The notes: generated by a model not told the origin, from the letters alone. 7,896 nucleotides of DNA from Prosthecochloris ethylica (GCF_015234275.1 NZ_JADGII010000035.1), one strand, 5' to 3'; positions 1-6,900 are shown, counted from the stretch's first letter. A program made the numbers and translations.

Positions 1-95
1 AACCAACCAATTCGCAAAAATTCGCGTAATCCGCGGACAGCCAAAAACCAGTCCGGGGAAATCCGTGAAATCTGTGGGCAACCCTACGATCGCCC

Positions 96-205
96 GGGTC
101 AGCGCCGCTGACCCCTACGGAAGACAAGCCAAATATCCGTGAATCGTCATTCGTGAATGGTGGCCGGTGACCGGTGAATGCCGTAGGGGCGAGCGGCGCT
201 CGCCC
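96..205. repeat. Opposed REP-like pair 1
   Basis: The left palindrome GGGTCAGCGCCGCTGACCC (96-114) is followed by CTAC (115-118), which reads as GTAG plus hairpin on the minus strand. The right element is GTAG (183-186) followed by the palindrome GGGCGAGCGGCGCTCGCCC (187-205) on the plus strand. The GTAGs face inward across 64 nt (119-182). The second half of the spacer is built of 7-bp repeats of the form SGTGAAT/GGTGRCC. The geometry matches a BIME, an inverted pair of REPs. Confidence 0.88.
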
Positions 206-364
206 GCACTGAACCCCCGCCAACCACCAAACATGCCCGGCGCAAGCCGCCACCAAACCGAAAAAAAACAACCAACCAATTCGCAAAAATTCGCGTAATC
301 CGCGGACAGCCAAAAACCAGTCCGGGGAAATCCGTGAAATCTGTGGGCAACCCTACGATCGCCC

Positions 365-474
365 GGGTCAGCGCCGCTGACCCCTACGGAAGAAAAGCCA
401 AATATCCGTGAATCGTTATCCGTAAATGGTGACCGGTAAATGGTAAACGCCGTAGGGGCGAGCGGCGCTCGCCC
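365..474. repeat. Opposed REP-like pair 2
   Basis: The minus-oriented palindrome is at 365-383 with CTAC at 384-387. The plus-oriented GTAG is at 452-455 with its palindrome at 456-474. The spacer is 64 nt. It is a hybrid of the two common spacer sequences: its left half resembles pairs 1, 4 and 6, while its right half (GGTGACCGGTAAATGGTAAA) matches pairs 3 and 5. Confidence 0.88.
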
Positions 475-543
475 GCACCAACCCCCCGCCAAGCACCAAA
501 CATGCCCGGCGCAAGCCGCCACAACACATCAACATCCTTTTCT

Positions 544-617
544 CGTCACTGGTCACCGCGCCGTCAGGTGCTCCGGTCTCCCGTCTCCGGCCTCCGTTCT
601 CCAGGCGCGTAGCGCCT
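544..617. repeat. Linker heptamer tract plus short hairpin (5 copies)
   Basis: From 544 to 606 the linker can be read as successive 7-mers. First come CGTCACT and GGTCACC, then GCGCCGT and CAGGTGC, then five related TCC-starting units (TCCGGTC, TCCCGTC and so on). It is followed by a stem AGGCGC-GTA-GCGCCT at 603-617. The same block recurs at 866-939, 2912-2985, 3234-3307 and 3556-3629 with the hairpin in the same place. GGTCACC is the reverse complement of the GGTGACC units in the palindrome-pair spacers, so linkers and spacers share inverted versions of one 7-bp motif. No coding function is seen. Confidence 0.8.
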
Positions 618-678
618 CAACAGTCAAAAACCAGTCAGAGCAAATCCGTGCAATCAGTCGGCACCTCAACGCCCGCCC

Positions 679-788
679 GGGTCAGCGCCGCTGACCCCTA
701 CAGAAGACAAGCCAAATACCCGTAAATCGTCATTCGTGAATGGTGACCGGTAAATGGTAAACGCCGTAGGGGCGAGCGGCGCTCGCCC
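679..788. repeat. Opposed REP-like pair 3
   Basis: The minus-oriented palindrome is at 679-697 with CTAC at 698-701, here followed by AGAAG instead of GGAAG. The plus-oriented GTAG is at 766-769 with its palindrome at 770-788. The spacer is 64 nt and of the type with ACCCGTAAATCG and GGTAAATGGTAAACG. Confidence 0.88.
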
Positions 789-947
789 GCACTGAACCCC
801 CGCCAACCACCAAACATGCCCGGCACCTGCCGCAACAACCCCTCATCCCACATTTTCTGGTCACTCGTCACTGGTCACCGCGCCGTCAGGTGCTCCGGTC
901 TCCCGTCTCCGGCCTCCGTTCTCCAGGCGCGTAGCGCCTCAACAGTC

Positions 948-1005
948 AAAAACCAGTCCGGGGAAATCCGTGAAATCTGTGGTCACCCCCACGCCCCCAC
1001 GGGTC
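948..1005. repeat. Left copy of 58-bp direct repeat flanking the IS
   Basis: This block begins AAAAACCAGTCCGGGG and ends CACGGGTC. It is identical base for base to 2680-2737 on the other side of the insertion sequence. It ends inside a REP-like palindrome, after GGGTC. The best reading is a long target-site duplication. IS1634 and the related IS1549 are known for unusually long and variable duplications. Because the surrounding DNA is itself repetitive, pre-existing repetition cannot be fully excluded. Confidence 0.75.
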
Positions 1006-1010
1006 CTGAC

Positions 1011-1020
1011 TTGTGCCAAT
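1011..1020. repeat. Left terminal inverted repeat core of the IS
   Basis: TTGTGCCAAT here corresponds to TGGCACAA at 2667-2674 on the right, giving an 8-bp perfect core inverted repeat (TTGTGCCA). Extending outward, about 10 of 13 positions agree. In this family the terminal repeats are the transposase binding sites. Confidence 0.7.
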
Positions 1021-1042
1021 TTTTAAAATTGCGCCTATCGCG

Positions 1043-1062
1043 AAAAATAACTCACTATTTTT
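1043..1062. repeat. A/T-rich inverted repeat in the IS leader
   Basis: AAAAATA (1043-1049) and TATTTTT (1056-1062) form perfect 7-bp arms around a 6-nt loop between the IS end and the transposase start. This could be a weak block to incoming transcription or a binding site. The sequence shows only the symmetry. Confidence 0.4.
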
Positions 1063-1070
1063 AAACAATT

Positions 1071-1076
1071 TATGAT
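1071..1076 (+). promoter_or_regulatory. Possible -10 element for the transposase
   Basis: TATGAT matches 5 of 6 bases of the sigma-70 -10 consensus and lies 43 nt before the first ATG of the transposase. No convincing -35 box sits 16-18 nt upstream, and no Shine-Dalgarno sequence precedes the ATG (the bases before it are TTTCCTCC). Weak call. Confidence 0.25.
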
Positions 1077-1118
1077 TTGGTGACTCTTGATTATTGGCAC
1101 TAATGCTATCTTTCCTCC

Positions 1119-2651
1119 ATGCGTGGGGACTTGAAAATCAGGAAAGTGCGGACGGCATCCGGAGCGACCGCCGTACAGGTGGTCCAGAATAAGGGCAAGC
1201 AACGCTCATTTCTCAAGCATATTGGCAGCGCCCACGATAAGCACGAGCTTGAATTGCTGCTGGATGAGGCCAAGTAATTCATCAAAGCCCATTGCCGTCA
1301 GCCAGACCTGTTTGCTGATATCGATCCTGATACGCTGTCTTCATCATCACTGTTCAAGGCGGTTCTTGACAAGTCAAGCGCCGTTGGTATTACCCATCAG
1401 TTTGCCCGCAATGCGTTGCTTGCCTGTGCTCGGAAATGCGGGCTGAGCTCTTTGCCTGAGCTGTATCTTGATCTCGCAATCATGCGTATCATTGAGCCGA
1501 CATCGAAGTTGCGTTCAATTGAACTGCTCGAGTTGCATTTCCAGGTTACCTATGCGAAGCGAACACTGTATCGCCTGTTTCCAAAACTCTTGGAACATCA
1601 GGGAGAGATTGAAGCCGCTGCTATCACGACTGCAAGAAAAGAGCTGCAGGAGCAGTTCAGTCTGGTGTTGTATGATGTCACCACCCTGTACTTCGAGTCC
1701 TTCAAGGAGTATGAGTTCCAGAAACCAGGCTTTTCCAAGGACAACAAGCCGATGCAGCCGCAAATCGTTATCGGACTGATCACCACACGTTCAGGTTTTC
1801 CGATCATGCATGAGGTATTCGAAGGCAATACCTTCGAGGGAAAAACGATGCTCAAGGTCATTCATCGCTTTCAGGAGCGTGTTGGCGGTACCAAGCCGGT
1901 CATCGTGGCTGATGCCGGTATGCTCTCAAAAGAGAACATGCTGAAACTGGAGCAAGAAGGATACCGCTACATCGTGGGTGCTCGGCTGGCGAGCACGGCC
2001 ACAAACTTCATCAATCAGGTGGACACGGCACTGCCGCGTACCGATAAGGCGCTGGAACGCTTCAGCTACAAGCATGCGGTAACAAATGCTACCATGATCT
2101 GTGAGTTCTCTGAAAGCCGATACAAGAAGGACAAACGAGAGTTCGATAAGCAGGTCAAGCGAGCGCTTGACCTGCTGGAAAAAAATGAATCTGGCAGACG
2201 GGCCAAGTTCATCAAGAAATCCAAAGAGAAGGACAAGCCATTCATCTTCGATAGGGCCCTGCAAGCAAAAGCGGAGAAATTGCTTGGCATCAAAGGCTAT
2301 ATCACCAACATCTCTGATAAAGAACTATCAAGTAGCGTAGTTATCGAATACTATCATGACCTTTGGAACGTAGAGCAGGCGTTCCGCATGAGCAAATCCG
2401 ACCTGCAGGCAAGGCCGATTTTCCATCGTACTGAGGATGCCATCAGAGCGCATATGCTCGTTTGCTTTATGGGCTTGATGATGGGCAAATACCTTGAGAT
2501 AACAATGCACCGATCTTTACGAAAGATCAAGGAGGAGATCTGGCGGGTTCATGAAATCCACCTGTGCTATGAACGCACCGGTGAGGTGTATGTCAAGCAG
2601 ATGGGCACAAGTGTATTCACTGACAGGATTCAGCTAATGCTTGAATTTTGA
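1119..2651 (+). pseudogene. IS1634-family DDE transposase, interrupted by an in-frame stop
   Basis: Read from ATG at 1119, the frame gives MRGDLKIRKVRTASGATAVQ and onward to K52, then TAA at 1275-1277. The same frame continues without another stop to TGA at 2649-2651, for about 510 codons in total. The N-terminus is typical of IS1634 transposases. After the stop the catalytic core is complete. In restored numbering, the first Asp is D186 in LVLYDVTTLYFE, the second is D265 in PVIVADAGML, and the Glu is E419 in YHDLWNVEQAFRMSK. The stop may derive from CAA (Gln) by one C-to-T change, because Gln fits the local sequence; this is inference. A shorter product could start at TTG 1416 or ATG 1482 but would lack the N-terminal DNA-binding region. 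The enzyme would cut and join IS ends. As it stands it is probably inactive unless the stop is read through. Confidence 0.88.
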
Positions 2652-2666
2652 ATATCGGCACTAAGT

Positions 2667-2674
2667 GGCACAAA
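2667..2674. repeat. Right terminal inverted repeat core of the IS
   Basis: TGGCACAA is the complement of TTGTGCCA at the left end (1011-1018). It lies just after the transposase stop (2651), so almost no non-coding DNA separates the gene from the right end. The nearby GGCACTAA (2657-2664) repeats the motif at 1097-1104 near the left end. Confidence 0.65.
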
Positions 2675-2679
2675 ACGGG

Positions 2680-2737
2680 AAAAACCAGTCCGGGGAAATC
2701 CGTGAAATCTGTGGTCACCCCCACGCCCCCACGGGTC
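2680..2737. repeat. Right copy of 58-bp direct repeat flanking the IS
   Basis: Identical to 948-1005. It runs directly into the remainder of the palindrome (AGCGCCGCTGACCC), so the complete REP-like element survives on this side. Removing the IS and one copy restores a unit spacing of 322 bp before and 314 bp after, in register with the rest of the array. Confidence 0.75.
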
Positions 2738-2842
2738 AGCGCCGCTGACCCCTACGGAAGACAAGCCAAATATCCGTGAATCGTCATTCGTGAATGGTGG
2801 CCGGTGACCGGTGAATGCCGTAGGGGCGAGCGGCGCTCGCCC
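2733..2842. repeat. Opposed REP-like pair 4 (target of the IS)
   Basis: The minus-oriented palindrome is at 2733-2751 with CTAC at 2752-2755. The plus-oriented GTAG is at 2820-2823 with its palindrome at 2824-2842. The spacer is 64 nt, same type as pairs 1 and 6. The first five bases of the left palindrome are also present at 1001-1005, on the other side of the IS. Confidence 0.88.
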
Positions 2843-3046
2843 GCACCAAACCCCCACCAACCACCAAACATGCCCGGCGCAAGCCGCCACAACACATCAA
2901 CATCCTTTTCTCGTCACTGGTCACCGCGCCGTCAGGTGCTCCGGTCTCCCGTCTCCGGCCTCCGTTCTCCAGGCGCGTAGCGCCTCAACAGTCAAAAACC
3001 AGTCAGAGCAAATCCGTGCAATCAGTCGGCACCTCAACGCCCGCCC

Positions 3047-3156
3047 GGGTCAGCGCCGCTGACCCCTACAGAAGACAAGCCAAATACCCGTAAATCGTCA
3101 TTCGTGAATGGTGACCGGTAAATGGTAAACGCCGTAGGGGCGAGCGGCGCTCGCCC
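3047..3156. repeat. Opposed REP-like pair 5
   Basis: The minus-oriented palindrome is at 3047-3065 with CTAC at 3066-3069, followed by AGAAG as in pair 3. The plus-oriented GTAG is at 3134-3137 with its palindrome at 3138-3156. The 64-nt spacer is the same type as in pair 3. Confidence 0.88.
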
Positions 3157-3368
3157 GCACCGAACTCCCGCCAACCACCGAACATGCCCGGCACCTGCCG
3201 CAACAACCCCTCATCCCACATTTTCTGGTCACTCGTCACTGGTCACCGCGCCGTCAGGTGCTCCGGTCTCCCGTCTCCGGCCTCCGTTCTCCAGGCGCGT
3301 AGCGCCTCAACAGTCAAAAACCAGTCCGGGGAAATCCGTGAAATCTGTGGTCACCCCCACGCCCCCAC

Positions 3369-3478
3369 GGGTCAGCGCCGCTGACCCCTACGGAAGACAA
3401 GCCAAATATCCGTGAATCGTCATTCGTGAATGGTGGCCGGTGACCGGTGAATGCCGTAGGGGCGAGCGGCGCTCGCCC
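3369..3478. repeat. Opposed REP-like pair 6
   Basis: The minus-oriented palindrome is at 3369-3387 with CTAC at 3388-3391. The plus-oriented GTAG is at 3456-3459 with its palindrome at 3460-3478. The spacer is 64 nt, same type as pairs 1 and 4. Confidence 0.88.
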
Positions 3479-3690
3479 GCACTGAACCCCCGCCAACCAC
3501 CGAACATGCCCGGCACCTGCCGCAACAACCCCTCATCCCACATTTTCTGGTCACTCGTCACTGGTCACCGCGCCGTCAGGTGCTCCGGTCTCCCGTCTCC
3601 GGCCTCCGTTCTCCAGGCGCGTAGCGCCTCAACAGTCAAAAACCAGTCAGAGCAAATCCGTGCAATCAGTCGGCACCTCAACGCCCGCCC

Positions 3691-3713
3691 GGGTCAGCGC
3701 CGCTGACCCCTAC
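3691..3713 (-). repeat. Unpaired REP-like element 7 (partner deleted)
   Basis: The palindrome at 3691-3709 with CTAC at 3710-3713 is intact. Its spacer stops after CATTCGTGAA (about 3752) and joins directly to ACCCCCGCC, the sequence that normally follows the right-hand palindrome. The missing stretch is bounded by short TGAA repeats in complete units, which suggests a slippage or short-homology deletion that removed the partner. Confidence 0.8.
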
Positions 3714-3927
3714 GGAAGACAAGCCATATATCCGTGAATCGTCATTCGTGAAACCCCCGCCAAGCACCAAACATGCCCGGCGCAAGCCGCCACAACACAT
3801 CAACATCCTTTTCTCGTCACTCGTCACTGGTCACTCGTCACTCATCCTCGCGCCGCAGGCGCTCCTACCTCTCGTCTCTTTTTTCCCCCGCGCCGTCAGG
3901 CGCTCCGGCCTCCTCGCCGTCAGGCGC
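3714..3927. repeat. Degenerate end of the array next to the GH13 gene
   Basis: About 215 bp with no gene. It starts with a truncated spacer and a linker fragment of the ACACATCAACATCC type. Four tandem 7-mers follow (CGTCACT or GGTCACT) at 3815-3842. Next come short hairpins GCGCC-GCA-GGCGC (3850-3862) and GCGCC-GTCA-GGCGC (3890-3903), with a T6 run nearby at 3879-3884. I see no convincing rho-independent terminator for the minus-strand gene, because no hairpin is followed by a T-run on that strand. Confidence 0.75.
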
Positions 3928-3929
3928 TC
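3850..3929 (-). repeat. Cluster of three short REP-like hairpins at the 3' end of the GH13 gene
   Basis: On the minus strand the motif GAGCGCCTGACGGCG occurs twice (3929-3915 and 3905-3891, 24 bp apart), and a third version, GAGCGCCTGCGGCG, occurs at 3864-3851. The third is preceded by GTAG and the second by GGAG (overlapping the motif), the two tetranucleotides typical of REP heads. The most upstream copy overlaps the gene's TGA stop. A related form, GAGCACCTGACGGCGC, is present in every heptamer linker of the array. All three here point the same way. They could terminate or attenuate transcription or protect the mRNA 3' end, as REPs do elsewhere; this is inference. Confidence 0.6.
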
Positions 3930-6900
3930 ACGCCCGCCCTCCGTGGTGGACGAATTCCTGGATTTCGTAGCCGGTGAGGAAGGCTTCGTCCTGCAGTTCC
4001 TCGTAAGCCTCTATCCAGGGTGTAAGCGCGAATGATGTCGGGCCCTGCGGGCTTTTCAGCAGGGTGGTGGTGGTCAGCCACGCGAGCAGCCTGGTAAAGC
4101 GTGATTCGCGGAACCACTGCTTGTTGTAGCTCTCCTCGGTACCGAGGAACCGGTACGCCGGGTTCGAGGTTTCATCGAGGTCGCTCGTGAGCAGTTCGCG
4201 CAGGCAGAGCAGGGGATTGCGCACATCGGCTACCGGGGCCCTGACGTCGAGCATCGCCGCCAGCAGGTCCGGCAGCGCATCGACCGGTGCTTCGGCGAGC
4301 CTGCGGTTCGTAGCGAACACGCTGCGCAGCGGTTTTGCGAGCAGCCAGTCGTCGATCACGCCGTTTTCCAGCAGCCCGGCCTCGCCGGTCATCTGCTGCA
4401 GCGTCTCGAGCATCACCCACACGAGCGCGATATTGCTGAACTCGCCGCACTGCGCCGTCTTGTGCAGGCCGACCTCGCTCTCCGGCAACGCATCCGCATT
4501 GTCGCTCGCGCTCTCCGCCATTTCACCGACCTCCATCGCATCACCGTGCTCCGCACACAGCCCGAGCCCCGTGCGCAGCCTGTCGGCACTATCCAGCTCC
4601 TGCAGCCGTGCGCCCAGCTCGACCGCGAGCGCGAACGTCGCTGCCGCATCCTCCGCTGCACCGTCCGGCACTTCGAGTGTCGTATCGGTCACCGCTTCGA
4701 ACTCCTCCGAGGCATACTCCAGCATCTCCTGCAGCGTCTCCTCCACAAGCAGCACCCGCTCGCGCAGCTCCAGCTCCGCGTCGAGGATCCGGTCGATCGA
4801 GTGCTCGCGGCAGAACTCCATGATCCGCTGGTGCAGCGGCCCGAGGCTCATTTCCAGCGCCGCGGTCTCGATGTCCTCCACGCCCGCACCGCCGAGCTCC
4901 GTACAGAGCCGGTCGTACGGGCGCAGCTTGGTCGGCCGCACCTCGCGGAACCCGAGGAACACGTTGTAGCCGTATCCTCCGAGCATCAGGTGCATGCCGT
5001 TGTCCTGCAGTTCCGCCACCGGCCGGATGAACTCCAGCCCGCTCACGTGATCGCGGAAAATCACGTACGATCCCCGTTCGCCCGTAAGCCCCAGCCCTTC
5101 AACCAGCGACCGCTGCCGGATGCCCTCCGGCGTCGTGAAGCCCACCGAGGTCTTCACCCATCCCGTGGTGTGGTCCCACGCGTTGTTGTACGCCACCAGC
5201 GCCCGCTCGTCGTCATAGCGGTTCGAATAGCAGAACACGTTCTCGTTCACCGAGCCCTCCGGTGTGTACACGTCGTAGAAGGTAAAGTGCTTCACCTCCG
5301 CAAACAGCCGGCGCATCTTCAGGATCGGGAAAATCTCCCGCTCGTGCCGTGCCACCAGCTCCCGGTCCGGTGTTTCATCGTGGTACGCCCGCGCGTACTC
5401 CATGCCGTACTTCTCGCTGAACCCTTCCACCTGCCCGTGGCCGAACATCGGCAGGCCCGGCAGGGTGATCATCAGCATGCACACCCCAATGTACTTGTCC
5501 CCCTTGCCGAACTGCGCAATCGCCGTATCCTCGTCCGGGTTGTTCATGAAGTTCACGTACCGCTTCAAAATCTCCGCGTCGTACTCCAGCGTGTTCTTGA
5601 TCAGGTAGCGGTAGCTCGCGTTGTCCTCCTTCTTGAGCATGTGCATGAACGCGCTGTTGTACACCCGGTGCATGCCGAGCGACCGCACGAAGTACCCCTC
5701 CAGCATCCAGAACGCCTCGGCGAGCAGCAGCGTATCGGGCACCTCCTGGTGGATGCGGTCCACCACCTCGCGCCAGAACTCCTCGGGAATGAACTTCTGG
5801 AAATCCTCCATGCTGATTGCGTTCGCGCTCCTCGACGGCACCGCCGCGCTGTGGCCCGGCAGGGGATACCACAGCCGCTGGATATGCTTCTTCACCAGCA
5901 CCATCGCCGCATCGAACCGGATCACGGGGAACATGCGCGCCACGTGCAGGATCTGCTGGATCACCATCTCGCGCACCTCTCCCGACAGAAAGTTCAGCTG
6001 CGCCGTATCGTTCCACGGCATCGACGTCCCGTCATTTCCATGGTAGATGTAGCGCGTGTCGCCGTTGTGGAAATCGACCCGTTTGAAGGTCACCGCCGCG
6101 TCCGAGCGGTCCCAGTAGCCGTCCTCCATCCAGATGCCGTAGCGCGGATCGTCCGACAGGTTCGGGCCGTTGTAGGTATAGTTGGGGTAGGGAGGTTCCG
6201 GCGAGCTGATAAAGTACTCCGGATGCTCCTTCACCAGCACCGAGTCGAGTCCCGTGTGGTTCGGTACCATGTCGCTCGCCAGCCGCAGTCCCCGCTGCAG
6301 CGCGCGGTGGCGCAGGTCGAGGTACCCCTCGTAGCCGCCGAGCTCATTGGCAATCTCGTAGCGGTCCAGCGCATACGCCGACGCCTTCGCCTCCGGGTTG
6401 CCCTGCATCCGCTTGATCTTCTCCGACGCCGGGCTCCGTTCCCAGAGCCCGATCAGCCACAGTGCCGTGAACCCCCGCGACGCAATCCGGTCCAGCTCCT
6501 CGTCCGGAATGTCCTGCAGTCGCCAGATCGGCTTCTGGTACTGCTTGCGCAGCTGGTCCAGCCACACGAACGTGCTCTTGGCGAGCATCACCACCTCCGG
6601 CATCCAGCTCGAATCCACCGAGTAGTTCTCCGGCTCGTTCTCCAGGTCCGCAAACGACGGCGCCTGCACCTCTTTCTCCATCCAGCCGCCATGCTCCTGC
6701 TGGCCCTTGCGGCCGATCTGCTCGAAAAAGATGAACCGGTCCTCGTCCTCGATCATCCCGATGCTCTCTTCCAGCATTTCCCAGATCGGTTCGCCCTCGA
6801 GCAGTTCGCCCCAGTGCAGCCGGATGTAGCGCAGCTGGCCGAGAATCGAGTTGGGGGAGTGGCGGATCGGCTTGGTGAGCAGCTCCGCCGGATCCTCGCC

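Larger units (their letters stand above)
1..1005. repeat. Left block of tandem compound REP/BIME-like array
   Basis: About 1 kb with no credible gene. It consists of units that each contain an inverted pair of 19-nt palindromes plus a linker. The left palindrome starts at 96, 365 and 679, with a broken copy at 1001, giving periods of 269, 314 and 322 bp. Bases 1 to about 155 are nearly identical to 270 to about 424, which indicates recent tandem duplication. Linkers come in three left-half types: one with AACCAACCAATTCGC, one with ACACATCAACATCC, and one with CAACAACCCCTCATCCC. They have alternative right halves ending in CCCCCACGCCCCCAC or CTCAACGCCCGCCC. Short open frames inside (for example 440-694 and 816-1064) recur as the same peptide in each unit and are repeat artefacts. 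Confidence 0.93.
1006..2679 (+). mobile_element. IS1634-family insertion sequence (about 1.67 kb, inactivated)
   Basis: The element carries one transposase gene on the plus strand and is bounded by a 58-bp direct repeat. Its ends are short imperfect inverted repeats. The left end (1006-1018) and the complement of the right end (2667-2679) share the core TTGTGCCA. A second copy of the end motif in the opposite sense, ATTGGCAC, lies inside the left end at 1093-1100, and GGCACTAA occurs near both ends. The element looks less GC-rich than the array and the GH13 gene beside it, which supports foreign origin. The exact boundary is uncertain by about 5 bp: the left edge could begin at CTGAC or at TTGTGCC. 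Confidence 0.85.
2680..3713. repeat. Central block of tandem REP/BIME-like array
   Basis: This block continues the left block with palindrome starts at 2733, 3047, 3369 and 3691 (periods 314, 322, 322). It contains no credible gene. The unit pair 2733-3368 closely repeats 679-1000 plus neighbours, and the 314/322 alternation indicates amplification of dimeric units. The linker at 3479-3690 joins a left half (CAACAACCCCTCATCCC type) to a right half (CTCAACGCCCGCCC type) not found together elsewhere in the window. That indicates recombination within the shared heptamer tract. Confidence 0.92.

Noticed and set aside
440..694. Repeated small open frames giving peptides such as GASGARPHQPP (also 816-1064, 2811-3062, 3122-3415, 3440-3706)
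   Set aside because: The same peptide fragments recur in shifted frames in every repeat unit. The frames are open because of repeat composition, with no ribosome site and no independent evidence of coding.
1..1005. CRISPR array
   Set aside because: The repeats are 269-322 bp apart, with linkers that are themselves repeated and not unique spacers. No cas genes are present.
1222..1446. Separate 74-codon gene upstream of the transposase
   Set aside because: It overlaps the transposase in another frame. The transposase frame from 1119 gives clear family sequence across the same bases.
3870..3890. Rho-independent terminator using the T6 run at 3879-3884
   Set aside because: The T-run lies on the plus strand and about 16 nt beyond the nearest plus-strand hairpin. 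For the minus-strand gene it reads as an A-run, so it cannot serve as its terminator.
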